From the NCBI RefSeq assembly GCF_025698545.1, contig NC_068569.1:42294001-42358000 (forward strand): a stretch of DNA of 64,000 bases, in the 5' to 3' direction. This stretch comes from Gossypium raimondii (lineage: Eukaryota; Streptophyta; Magnoliopsida; Malvales; Malvaceae). The notes under the pieces are model-generated. The model did not search any database. It was given only the letters and a program-made list of their open reading frames with translations, and was not told where the DNA came from. Numbering within the stretch: position 1 is the stretch's first letter; each line of letters begins with the position of its first letter. Made by a program: the position numbers and the translations under genes. Shown piece by piece: positions 15,420 through 27,499 of this stretch.

Positions 15420-18400
15420 GTTTCTCCCTCTGTTTTCCTCTTTTCTCTGTCTCTTCTAATATAGTTTTTCTATGTTTTCTATTTATTAACCTAATTTTAA
15501 CCTAATTTAAATATATATATATATTCACTTTGTCTTACCTTCATGTTTTCTATTTATTGACTTTTACTCATGAACTTCTTATCTCTTTTTTTTATGAAAT
15601 TTCAAAAGCTTAAATGTAAAATTAACCCCTAAATTATAACTCTTTTTTCACCTAGATACTTGTAGAGGGTTCTTCGGTAGAGAGAGGTAGCATTGCAAAT
15701 AAGTGAACAAGATATATTTGAAGACAGAGAAGAGGATTAGAGCAAATTCGATAACACCAAGCATAACGGTAGGTGGTGGTTGATAAGGTGGAAAAAGGTC
15801 AGCTGACAATCAAGCTCAACAAAAATAACTAGATGAAAGAATTTCAGAGAAAATGTCTTGAGGGTCCAAAATGCTAAAAACCCTCTCATCAATACTAAAA
15901 GACTCCTATTTATAGTGTTTTAAGAATGGGAGTTACAAAGCTGACAAATAATAGGAGTAATGAAATTAATATTTTTTAGTCACAAAAGCATTAATGGTTC
16001 TTTTTATTATGAAAAGATTTTGATGGTGATGTTGATGATAAGTAGTAAACAATAGCTCACTATGTTTTTGGAAAAGGGAGAAATACACAATGTTACAAGA
16101 AAATGTTAAGAAGAAAACTTCTTAACTACCTCTATATTTTATCCACCAAATCAAGCTTTCTGGAACATTCCAATAGTGAAAATAACCCAAAAAATTTGTC
16201 ATATTTTGGAGTTACGTCCACTTCTTCTACTTCGATGAAGTAATATCATGTGAAATGTCTTTCACGAAACATCTCTTGAAGTGTAAGACGAAGATTGTTC
16301 TTGAATAAGAGTTATTTTGACTTGTTCAAAACGTGTATTGTTCTCAACATAGAAGTTTCGAACAAGAGTTGTTCCATGATAATATTTTTCTCAGTAGAAC
16401 TTGTTTTGAATAATGACTCTTTTGGACAAATACAATTGTTTTAAATAGAAGTTGTTCCAAACAAAAGTTATTCTAAACATAGTTGTTCCTGAAACACCAT
16501 TATTCTAAATAATAGTTGTTCTGAACTTTAGTTGTTTTCATATGACAGGTACACTGGATGTCAGTTGTTCTAAACTAAAGCCCTGTTTTAAATATAGTTG
16601 TTTCAGAAGTAGTTATTCTCAAATAACAATTGTTTTAAACAACAACTATTTTGAATAATTATTGTTCTTTTGGAAGAGATTTTAAGTGAAGCAACGTTGC
16701 TACTTTTTTCGAGCTTGATAACACAATTTCTTGAAACAATAGCCAAAACCAAGTATTTATAGTAAGTTGTTTTTATAAAAAAAAATGGTACCTAAAATAT
16801 AATTCTATTACATGATTTACCCAGCATGCACTCCATTAAAAAAAACATGCTAACAAGTTCAACCAATTAAAATGCAACATATGGAACTTATTAAACCACA
16901 TTAATGTTGACATGGCAATCTAGTTGGGCACTTAACTTAAAATTTTAAAACTAATTTTAATTAAAAGAAAATTAAAACTAAATAAATAAATAATTTTCAC
17001 TTTATGTTTTATTTAATTTCATTTTCTCCATATAATAACTTTTTCTCAATCAAAATCCCAAATTCCTGCTGTTTCTTTTTCTCGAAAGATATATTTTTTT
17101 ATATTTAGGTGGATTTGGTTGATTGAATATTATATTATTACTCGTAATATTATATTTTAGAATAAGATTACATTGTTTGGATTTTTAACATTTTGGTCAC
17201 CCTGTAACTTTATATTCCTAAATGGTGTCAAGACACTTTAATATAGGGTGCAATTTCATTATGACTCATTTATTAGGTTATCTTAGATTACATGCATAAT
17301 CTTAATTTTTAGATCAATTTGAAATTTGTTTTATTATTTTAATCAATTTAGATTTTTTTCTCAAAAAATTTAAGACTAATTAAAAAATTATCTTTTTTTA
17401 TTAATTGTGAAAAAGAAGAAGTCATACGTTAAAATTATAATTATTATACTTACTCTAATAATTTATCTATTAGTATATTAGTTATGGTTATAAGTATAAT
17501 TTTGGTTGGTGGTACATTCAATTTTCATGAATTATTATAAATATAATTTATAAATTTATTTAAACATCACATATTTACTTATTAATATGTAAGTTGTAAT
17601 AAAAAGTAAGAATTGTAACAGTTTATTATAATTTTATAGAAATTAAGACTAAAAATACTAAAGGAAATAAAGTTGTTAAAAATTATCATCAATGACAATT
17701 TTGTAAAATGTGCTTGTAGGTAATTTTACATTTTGTCAACTAAACACATAATATTACATTTTAACCAAATGAACTAAACAAGATAATGTAACATATCACT
17801 TATGATCTTATATTCTCGTAATCCTATTAAAATATATAATCTTATATTCCTTAAATCAAACATCCCAAAAATATTACAACCAACAAGAAAACACGTTATA
17901 TCAACACACCATAATTACAATAACTCAACACACACCACAAAGAAACACCAAGAGTGCTGCAATAATTTCAAAATTATAAATTGGTATTTGAGATATAATA
18001 AATTTTTAAGGAAAGTAAGGAATTTTAGAATAAGAAAAATTGTAGATTTTATTGGAGAAGTGAAGAGGAAGAAAGAAATAAAAGAAAGAAAGGGAAAGAA
18101 GAATATGAAAATAAAATAAAATAACAATTTTCTTTAATTTAATTATAAATATATAATTAATTTTTATTTTTTATATTTTATTTTAACTTTTATTTAGTAA
18201 AAGAGTGTCACATGTCACTCAATGTAATTGACTATGGGAAAATAAATTGGAGTAACAACTAAGGTAATTTGTGTAATGGAATTATACTTTAGGTACCACT
18301 TTTGACCTAAAAAAAGTGTTATAGTTTGAGGGCCAATTTTTCATTTAAGTCAAATTCCAAATATGTTGTGAATTTTCATTCTCTCTCTATAATATATTTT

Positions 18401-18530
18401 ATTATATTAATTCAATTAACTTTGTATTTTATTAAATATGGTAGAAAACATTAAGTATGAGTTATAACAAATTAAATAAAGTTTAGTAACATAACATTTA
18501 AATTACAATCTATAAACATTCAATTGAGGT
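15420..18530. other. AT-rich intergenic region
   Basis: No gene was recognised. It contains the minisatellite listed separately. A basic open frame (17802-18119) is low-complexity Lys/Ile/Asn-rich translation of AT-rich DNA. Sequences near 17710-17800 and 18290-18360 (TTTTAACC/TTTTGTCAAC tracts) look like decayed transposon ends. Confidence 0.4.
16260..16690 (+). repeat. degenerate minisatellite (AGTTGTTCTAAAC-like unit)
   Basis: There are about 20 or more loosely spaced variants of AGTTGTTCTGAAC / AGTTATTCTAAAC / AATTGTTTTAAAC with short linkers. The period is roughly 15-30 bp. Non-coding. Confidence 0.6.
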
Positions 18531-18536
18531 AAGTCT

Positions 18537-19330
18537 AGTGTAGATGTGTCATAAACGGAGGAAGAGGATGATGTGGTACTTAAAGCTGGTGATGTGCTAG
18601 TGAATAAAATCAATAGGGTTCCATCTATAAGTTTCTTGACTAGGGTTCACCAAATCATGAAGGAAAGCATGGCTAGAGTTGCCATTATTAAGTTTCTAGA
18701 AAGAAAGATCGAATTTGATAGCCTTTATAGTAAACTCCAAGCTTTATGGAAGCCATAGGGTAGTATCCAATTAATGAATATTGAAAATGACTATTATCTA
18801 GTTAAATTCAAAACCATGGATGATTATACAAAAGTATTGTCTGAAGGGTCATGGATAATATTTGGCCAGTATCTCACTATTTAACTATGGTCAATGAAGT
18901 TTAGCACTTTGCGAGATTATCCTAGTCAAGTTAATGTCTAGATTTGTCTACTAGGTTTACCGTGATTTATATATAAACGTAATTTGCTCAAGGCCATTGG
19001 AAGCACTATGGGACATGTTATCAAAATTGATTACAATACGGAAAATGGTACTAAGGGCAAGTTTTCTCATATGGCGTTGAATGTTGATTTGAACAAGCCA
19101 TTAATATCCAAGATCTTAATTGATGGTAAAACCCAAAGTGTTGAATATGAGGTTTACCAAATGTATGTTTCTCTTTTGGCTGTTTGGTCATACTAAAGAT
19201 GTTTGCCCATTGAATAAATTAGGGTTGATGGTGAGGGGTCGACAAAAACTCGAATCCAACAAGGTAGATGGATCACATGGCATCGTTTGAAAAATTCAGA
19301 CCTTGGATACTAGTCGAACAAAAATCTAGG
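18537..19330 (+). pseudogene. DUF4283 / zinc-knuckle protein remnant (LINE ORF1-like)
   Basis: The plus strand reads as a DUF4283-type domain, with frame changes and stops. Recognisable pieces are F-L-E-R-K-I-E-F-D-S-L (about 18700), then Y-Y-L-V-K-F and L-S-E-G-S-W-I-I-F-G-Q-Y (18790-18880), then L-R-D-Y-P-S-Q-V-N-V and L-L-K-A-I-G-S-T-M-G (18910-19010). Next come L-I-S-K-I-L-I-D-G-K-T-Q-S-V-E-Y-E (19095-19150) and a decayed zinc knuckle F-G-H-T-K-D-V-C-P (about 19180-19208). In plants this domain order is the ORF1 of L1-type LINEs or proteins derived from it. In-frame stops (near 18756, 18883, 18940) and frame changes rule out function. Confidence 0.7.
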
Positions 19331-19375
19331 AAAAAATCAAGTGGTAAAGGGATTGTTATCCTAGAGAATTATCTG

Positions 19376-19797
19376 TCATATTTATATACATTAAATTAAG
19401 CTCTTTAAACACTTAACGAGCTTATTCTCAAGTACTTTATATCGTATTTTATTACTTTTTCGTAATTATTAGATTTTATGCTTAATTTTAGTTTTTATTG
19501 CATTTTATACTTTTTGCAATAAAATGATAAGTTTATGCCATTAGGAACTTAATCTTTGAGTTAAACTTGTTTCAAGCACTTGGTTGATACGAAAATGAGG
19601 AGAAGAGCCTAAACTAGAACCAAAGTTGCGACACCAATACCTTTGCCATCAACCGAGGAGTTAAACTTCACCAAATTGCACATCTAAGTGAACTGTCTTT
19701 GAAGTCGCGCCACCAACTCCTAAGGTCGCAACTGTGGCCTAGCAAGGTCGCAACACCAACCACATGTTGGAAAAAAATCTAGTTCGAAAACATTTTT
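19376..19797. repeat. unassigned retroelement-like sequence
   Basis: It starts TGTCATATTTATATAC and carries a GGTCGCAAC/GTCGCGCCACCAACTCC tandem-like stretch near 19625-19760, typical of some Athila-like LTRs. A matching partner was not found in the window, so the assignment is weak. Confidence 0.3.
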
Positions 19798-20807
19798 TGT
19801 AACACCCCTACCCCGTATCCGTCGCTGAATTTAGGGTTAAGAGGCGTTACTAATCAAACATAACTCAAAACAGACATCCGGTATAGTTTAATAATTTTCA
19901 GAAAATTATTATTAAATATAATAAGCAAAGTCTAATATTAAAATAAGTATAATATATAAATTCTACTTTGATCATTTTAAACAGAACATAAGATTTGAAT
20001 CCAGTTAAACTATAAGAAAATAAGCCATATTCGTATGGCTATTAATTACATATACTATATATCAAGTACGACTTTCAAAATATTATCCAGTCTATACATG
20101 CCATAAGTTAAAAATTTAAAACATTTAATACCGAGACTGTAGATAGAGTGATGATCTTGCTGATGATCCCCGAGCCTGGAACTTGCTCTTTAAGTCTATA
20201 AAACAGAGAGACGTAAACAAACAAAGTAAGCTTTTATAGCTTAGTAAGTCTATAGCATAACTAAAATACTTATACAAAAATCATATAATTTCTTAAGTAA
20301 AATTGTTAAGATCACAAATATCCAATATAATTACTGTTCATACACTAATATCTTAAGTCATTTTGTTGATATCTAAAAGAATTTATATTTAACTAATACA
20401 TATAAACTAACATATGTATAAACATTATATGCATATAACCGAGTTATTAACATTCTCATTAATTTCATATTTTGATTACTAGTGTACTTATCACTTGCAC
20501 TTCTTGAATGCATATATATTTTATTCAAACACATATGCCAAAAGCAAATAATTATACTTATCAACCACATGTGCGAATGCACATATATATATACTTATAA
20601 TTCACATATGCGAATGCATACACATATATATATCCAACAATTTCATGATAACCAATATATATATATACTCACCAAACACAAAGATTCGAGCTTTTATATG
20701 CTCATCAAAAACATAGAAACAGATGTTCATATATTTATCCAATACAAATAACCAAATCATATACATATATACCCAATGTATATAATCACTTAATTAAAAC
20801 AGATTTT

Positions 20808-20960
20808 CCGGCACTTAGCCTGCTAGGCTTAAAGCCTGATTCAGATCACCGGCACTTAGCCTGCTAGGCTTATAGCCTGATTCAGTTCACCGGCACTTAG
20901 CCTGCTAGGCTTTAAGCCTGAATTGATTCACTGGCAATATGCTCGCTAGGCGCCGAGCAC
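20808..20960 (+). repeat. 41-bp tandem repeat in the solo LTR
   Basis: The unit CCGGCACTTAGCCTGCTAGG plus a GCTT-AAGCCTGATTCA tail starts at 20808, 20849 and 20890, with a decayed fourth copy at about 20930 (CTGGCAATATGCTCGCTAGG). It is a lineage-specific array inside the LTR. Confidence 0.8.
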
Positions 20961-21076
20961 TAATCATAATTCACATTAGATATAATTCATTTTCGAACTA
21001 TATTTGTATACAAAGTCCATGCATAAAGATTTAGCTTAAAATTCATAACTTATATCATTGATACACATGGTTATAT

Positions 21077-21350
21077 CACTACACCAAAATAGGTTTTTAG
21101 CGGCGCTTTTTAGTGCCACTAAAAGTATTTGCGGTGCTTTTGAAAGCGCCACAAAAAATGCCGCTGATGTTAATGCCGCTAATGTTTGTGGCGTTTATAG
21201 AAATAAACGCCGCTAAAGGCCATGTTCTTTAGCGGCGCTTTTCCCGCAAACGCCGCTAAAGGCCATGTTCTTTAGCAGCGCTTTTCCCACAAACGCCGCT
21301 ATTGTTTGGTGTCCTTTAGCGGCGCTTTTTTTAAAAACGCCACTAATTTT
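21077..21350 (+). repeat. CACTA left subterminal motif array
   Basis: Alternating TTAGCGGCGCTTTT and AACGCCGCTAAAG motifs in both orientations span about 270 bp next to the left terminus. In CACTA elements such arrays bind the TnpA-type protein. Binding here is inference. Confidence 0.7.
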
Positions 21351-23216
21351 GAGATTTTTGTGAAATTTAATTTTTCATATTTTCAGCCATCCTTTAGCAA
21401 CAAATCAAAAGCAACCCAATCTAAATCAACCAAAAGCAATAAATCTATATAATATTTCAAATTAAATGAATAAAATAATATTAATATCAATAAATAAAAT
21501 ATAATTCATATTATTTTTACAAAATGTTAAAAGTTAAAATGATAAAAATATTTATACAATACACTATGACAAATAATGTTGCGATTCTTTGAAACATCTT
21601 CATCATATTCAGTATTTTCTTCTAGGCATTTTATCGCAATACACATAAAATAGTTGAAAAGTTAGTAACTAATTACAACAATAACAACACATATAAAGTA
21701 GTTGAAATAAAACAGCACATATAAAATAGTTGAAAATTTATGTATTATGTATGTTATTAATTATTGTATTTAATTTGTAAGTTATGGACTGATATATTTT
21801 ACAATGATTAAGTTATGTAAATAATATGAGTTATTAAGTTATGCATATATATAAGTTATTAAGTTATGTAAGTTATTATGTGAGTTATGATATAACATGT
21901 ATAACTTATTAAGTTATGTGAGTTGTTAATTATTGTATTTAATTTGTAAGTTATGGAATGATATATTTTAAAATTATTAAGTTATGTAAATTATGTGAGT
22001 TGTTAAGTTATTAAGTTATGTAAGTTATTATGTGAATTATATAAGTTATTAAGTTATATGGTATGACATATATATATGTATTATGTAAATTATGTGAGTT
22101 GCTAAGTTGTTAAGTTATGTAAGTTATTATGTAAATTATATAAGTTATTAAGTTGGACATTTTTTTTAAGAAAACTAATTAGGGAAACATTGGAATAAAT
22201 ACCTTATATTTCCTCAATTTCGAAGCAAATCCTGGAAAAAAAGATAGAAGTACATTACTACCGAAAAAACAGAAGTAAGAATAACAAAACAGAAGGCAAC
22301 AGAAGTAAATTTGGCTAATAAACAGAAGACAAAAGTGAACAGCAACTACAACCTAAATGAGAAAGCAGTATGCACAAACAAGTTCATATGAACAAATATT
22401 AGAGCCATAGTCATTCGAGCCTACAATGCAACAAGGCAACAAGCCATAGTCATTTGCAGACATGGCATGAATTATAGCGATTAAAAGACAAGGAATGAAT
22501 TATAGCAGAATGACAAATTGAAAGACAAGGCATTTGCAGACATGCAATATATCCCACAAAAATGGTGCAAATGATCTTGTAATGGAAAATATATTTCAAA
22601 GTAATGGAAAAAATTTAAATATGAGACTAATATAATTGTTTCGTTGAGTTGTCGAATTATAATTTCTAATGAAAATAAAATCGAAATATTAATCTCATTT
22701 AATTGCGAAAGTAAAACATACGATTAAAATCGAAATATTATTCTCATTTAACGGTATTAACTATTTAAATTAGTTAATGATATTGTAAAATTAGATGATT
22801 AAATTGTAAAATTTCAAATTTAAACGACCAAATTAAAAAGCAATGACCTAACTTTTAAAAATTTCTTATAATCCACCTTCTAGAAATCAATAATGATTGG
22901 TCCTTTTTTCTAAGATGGCAATAAGCATTGCAGATAGACTCACAATTGTATCCATACTACTTTAGGCAATTCAACAATCGCTAAGACTGCTTTATTATTA
23001 AGAATATTGACTGAACATAATACTCAATAGTTCTTGCAATATTGGAATTATATATGATGATAGCACATTCCATACCTTCTAGTCCTTAAAGTCGAATCAA
23101 CACAAAATGGTCATGCGACCTCACCACTTGCTATGGACGAGGCAAATAGGGCATTTTAGGTCTTGAAAGAAAACAGTAAATGAGACAATTGCATTATCAA
23201 GGTATAATGCTAAGTG
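21351..23216. other. CACTA left interior, no gene recognised
   Basis: It is AT-rich. At 21735-22160 a degenerate array of AAGTTATGTAAGTTATTATG units includes a longer duplicated block (GTATTTAATTTGTAAGTTATGG near 21768 and 21937). Around 22270-22560 a CAGAAG/GACAAGGCATTTGCAGACATG segment is partly repeated. On the minus strand 22193-22233 looks like a tiny exon between TTTTTTCCAG and GTATTTATT. I could not tie it to a gene. Confidence 0.45.
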
Positions 23217-23221
23217 AATTG
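23217..23221. repeat. target-site duplication AATTG (left)
   Basis: AATTG immediately precedes the LTR start TGTAACACC. The same pentamer follows the right LTR at 33430-33434. This fixes the outer borders of the gypsy element and shows it inserted as a unit. Confidence 0.9.
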
Positions 23222-25955
23222 TGTAACACCCCTTACCCGTATTCCTTACCGGAACAGAGTATGAGGTATTACTAAATTTTTAAAAATTTTCGACAGCATT
23301 CCTACTTATTTTTGCTTAAACCTCCTGCAAATTTAGAACACATTCCAATATACCAACCAATTTCATTTGTATAAACACACATATAGTTTAACTATTAATA
23401 AACACTGCATTTAAAAGGGAACCATAACATATATTTACATGATGATCCCACATTACATAAAGTGTCTATACATGCCATAAAATTTCGGAACACTAGTAGT
23501 AAAATACCCCAAATGTGAAGGATAGTGTAGATGATTGTCTGACTTCGTTCCAATTTCCGAGTTGTTGGAAGTCACTATAACCAAGAGAAAAATAAAATCG
23601 AGTAAGCATATAGCTTAGTAAGTAAACACATGATAAATAAGTAATTACTCCCATAACTACACCAAAATATAAACTTATTCATGAATAACTTTATTGTTTA
23701 GGCAATTTCCAGCAAGCTGTTTTTCTGCGTCATAGTCGCTAATTTATTTTTATCTGGAGCTACAGGGCTCCAAATTGAGTTCCGTAAATTTTCCCTGAAA
23801 CTAGACTCATATAAAATTTCACCATAAAAATTTCAGAATTTTTAACCCAGCAAATTAGTACAGTTTATTCATTAAACCTTCCCCTGTTTCACTGCCCAAC
23901 GGTTCTGACCCTTCCTCACTAAAATTTACTTAACTCTCTGTACAAAATTTGAAAAATGGTTTCGCTTGTTTCTAATAAAAATGGACTCAATAAGGATTCC
24001 AGGGATATAAATTTCATGCCATAATTATTTTTTTACAATTTTTGGTAATTTTCCAAAGTTAGAACAGGGGATCTCAAAGTCAATCCAGCCCTGTTTCAGT
24101 AAAATTCAGATATCTCCAAAAATACAACTCCTTTGCTTATTCTATTTCTTTCATATGAGAATAGATGCATTCAACTTCAATTTCATATATTATTCAGCTT
24201 CCCATTCATTTTCCACCATTTATGGTGATTTTTTCAAAGTTACCCAATTGCTGTTGTTCAACACAGTTTATAATTAAATCGTTCCTTTTATGTTTTTGAT
24301 ATTTTCTCCCATCTCATACATGGGTCGATTTAGTATTCAACTCAATATTTACCCCATAAAATTTTCCACCATATGGCAATATTCATCTTCCACACTTTTC
24401 GTTGAACACTCGGAATGTTAGCCGTTATTGGTGGATCCCTTTTAGCACCACCACCGAATCGGGAATCAAGACTTAGCAACTCCTGGGGAATCAGACATAG
24501 CAACCCCTTTTATTTCAAAGATATGGTGGATATCGCACTTAGCACCACCAATGAATCGGGAATCAGCACTTAGCAACCCCTCGGGGAATCAGACATAGCA
24601 ACCCCTTTTATTTCAAAGATATGGTGGATATCGCACTTAGCACCACCAATGAATCGGGGAATCAGCACTTAGCAACCCCCTTTCACATTTCAAAGATATG
24701 GTGGATCACGCACATAGCACCACCCATAAATCGGGGAATCAGCACACAACAACCCCTTTTATATACAACATACTACGGCTTATTCCAGTGTTCAACCCAT
24801 AACCCATATATTGCAACCCTTTATCACCTTTCCGATTTAACAACATTTTTAGGATATTGCCAAACATTTATTTTAATTCCAAATAAATCTCAACATATAT
24901 CAAATAATATCAAAATAATACATTAAGTCACGTGTTTACTTACCTCGGTGCAAAATATCGTAATTTTGCACTTTACTCCACTATCTTTCCTTTTCCCGCT
25001 TGATATACTCTTCACGTCTTTCTTGATCTATAATAGCAAATTTAACTCGTTTAATATTCACATTTATTAAAATAATCCACCACCCAACTTTTGAAAATTA
25101 CAATTTTGCCCCAAACTTTTGCATAATTACACTTTTGTCCCCAAGCTCGGAAATTAAACTTCATCACTTATTCTTAAGTTTTATAACATGCTGAACATTT
25201 TTCCTTCTATGGCAACATCAAATTCCCACTCCAACACATACTTTTGAATATTAATTATTTTTACCGATTATGTCTATTTACCTGTTTTAAGCTTAAAATT
25301 GCTTAGCAAAAGTTGTTTAACAAAATCTCTAGCTTCATATTCCACCATAAAACAGCAAAATAAACACATTTCACCTATGGATATTTTTCCAAATATGAAC
25401 CCTAACACGAATTAATGGTAGAATAAGCTAAACCAAGTTACTGGGACTCCAAAATACGAAGAACATTAAAAGCGGGCTTAGAATCACTTACTATGGAGCT
25501 TGAAAGCTTAAAACCCTAAATATGGCTTCCCCTTGCTGATTTCGTTCACCATGAAGAAGATGAGCATATTTTGCCATCTTTTTCCCATTTAATTCTATTT
25601 AATAACCAAATGACTAAAATGCCCCCATTTAAAAAAAATCTATTTCACCCATTTCTTATGTCTATTTTTGTCCATCAACTAACTAATGGTCTAATTACCA
25701 CATAAAGACCTCCAATTTAAAATTTCATAACAATTAGACACCTCTAAGATGTAGAACTCAACTTTTGCACTATTTACAATTTAGTCCTTTTGACTAAATT
25801 GAGTGCCCAAACGTCGAAATTTTCGAACGAAATTTTTACGAAAATTTTCCGTGAAATTGTAGACCATAAAAATATAATAATAAGCATATTTTCCCTCGTC
25901 GGATTTGTGGTCCCGAAACCACTATTCCGACTAGGCCCAGAATCGGGCTGTTACA
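23222..25955 (-). repeat. gypsy 3' LTR (2734 bp)
   Basis: It is bounded by TGTAACACCCC and GGGCTGTTACA (plus-strand reading) and almost identical to 30674-33429. It contains a tandem block (24430-24760) with units of roughly 77-98 bp built on CTTAGCACCACCAATGAATC and ATTTCAAAGATATGGTGGAT. The terminal 50 bp form an imperfect hairpin. Confidence 0.93.
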
Positions 25956-25972
25956 ACTCTCCCCCCCTTAGG
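25956..25972 (-). other. gypsy polypurine tract
   Basis: On the minus strand TAAGGGGGGGAGAGT lies directly before the LTR start TGTAACAGCCC. This is the expected plus-strand primer site for reverse transcription. Confidence 0.85.
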
Positions 25973-26264
25973 GATTTTCGTCCCCGAAAATCTTACCGGA
26001 AAAGAGGTTTGGGTACTGTTTCCTCATAATTTCCTCCGGTTCCCACGTAGCCTCTTCCATTCCATGTTTTTGCCACAACACTTTCACTAAGGCTACACTT
26101 TTATTTCTTAACTGTTTGACCTCCCGAGCCAAAATCTTTATGGGTTCTTCTTCATAAGTCATATCTGGTCGAACCTCAATCTCTGTAGGAGAAACTATAT
26201 GTGAAGGATCCGAACGATAACGTCGCAACATCGACACATGAAATACATTATGTATCTTTTCCAA
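25968..26264 (-). pseudogene. gypsy integrase C-terminus and chromodomain
   Basis: The minus-strand frame has the integrase tail H-N-V-F-H-V-S-M-L-R-R-Y, then a chromodomain-like end L-V-K-V-L-W-Q-K-H-G and E-E-A-T-W-E-P-E-E-I-M-R, closing Y-P-N-L-F. This piece stays open for about 98 codons, but the integrase upstream is frameshifted away from it. Chromodomains in this lineage direct integration toward particular chromatin. Confidence 0.8.
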
Positions 26265-26299
26265 CTCTGGCGGTAAAGCTAACCGATATGCTACTGGCC

Positions 26300-27330
26300 A
26301 ACTCTCTCAGTAACTTCATATGGTCCAATAAAACGTGGACTTAGTTTGCCTTTACGACCAAATCTCGAATCTTCTTCCATGGGGATACTTTCAAGAACAC
26401 TTTATCACCCACTTGAAACTCAATTTCTTTTCTCTTTAAATCAGCATCGACTTTTGCCGATCTGAGGCGCCTTTTAGGCAATCACGGATTATTTTCACCT
26501 TTTCTTGATTTCTTTCACCAGTCGACTCCATGAATCCGATTCTCACCGAGTTCATCCAATATAAAGGGTTCTACATTTACGCCCATATAATGCTTCATAC
26601 GGTGCCATTTGTATACTTGATGATAACTATTATTATAAGCAAATTCAACCAATGGTAGATATTTCTCCCAACCGTCCTTCATTTCTAAAATACAACACCG
26701 GAGCATGTCTTCAAGAACTTGAATCACCCTTTCGATTGCCCGTCGGTTTGGATGAAATGCAAGATCTTGATTCAATTTCGTACCCAAAGCTTCCTGTAAC
26801 TTTATCCAAAACCTCAAGTAAATCTCGGATCTCTATCCGATATAATAGATTTAGGCACCCCATGTAGTCTCACTATTTCAAAAACATATAATTCCGCCAA
26901 CTTTGTCAAGTGAATAATCAATACGTATCGAATAAAATGGGTGACTTTGTCAATCTATCCACAATTACCCAAATAGCATCTTTCTTCTTTGGAGTTAAAG
27001 GCAATCCTCACGAAATCCATCGTGATCTTGTCCCACTTCCATTCGGAATCGTTATCGGTTGAAGTAAACCCGATGGCACTTGATGCTCAACCTTCACTTG
27101 TTGATGATTAAACATTTTGTTACAAATTCGAGATATCCTTTTCATGCCCTACCACCAATACAACTTCCTCAAATCATTGTACATTTTCACACTACCGGAT
27201 GGATGATAAATCACCACTGTGTGCCTCACCTAAAATAGTCCGAATTAGCTCATCATTTCTCGGTACACATATTACGTCCCGAACATCGTGCAATCATCGA
27301 ACCAATTTGAAAATCTGAGTCAACACCGCT
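26300..27330 (-). pseudogene. gypsy integrase (frameshifted)
   Basis: Minus-strand pieces in several frames match integrase: W-D-K-I-T-M-D-F-V near 27015-27040, then I-I-S-D-R-D-P-R-F at about 26833-26866 (a catalytic Asp region). After that come F-W-I-K-L-Q-E-A-L-G-T-K-L and V-I-Q-V-L-E-D-M-L-R (26700-26815), and E-K-Y-L-P-L-V-E-F-A-Y-N-N-S. Multiple one- or two-base indels break the frame, and the zinc-binding N-terminal part near 27100-27260 is poorly preserved. Confidence 0.75.
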
Positions 27331-27499
27331 TCTGCATCGAGCTCTCTTGGCTTGCAATTTCTTCGTCATTCTTTTGAGATTCCCAAATTTGCTGAAGAAA
27401 TAACGGTCTAGCTCTCAATTCAACCAACATTGAGCCATCATCAAATAAAGTTAACATCGTACCCATAGCTCTCAAAGCAAATAAAGATTTTCGCTCAAG

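Noticed and set aside
17802..18119. 105-codon open frame on the plus strand
   Set aside because: Low-complexity Lys/Ile/Asn translation of AT-rich DNA, mirrored by an equally long frame on the other strand.
20808..20960. CRISPR-like regularly spaced repeats
   Set aside because: Contiguous 41-bp tandem units in a eukaryotic LTR with no unique spacers.
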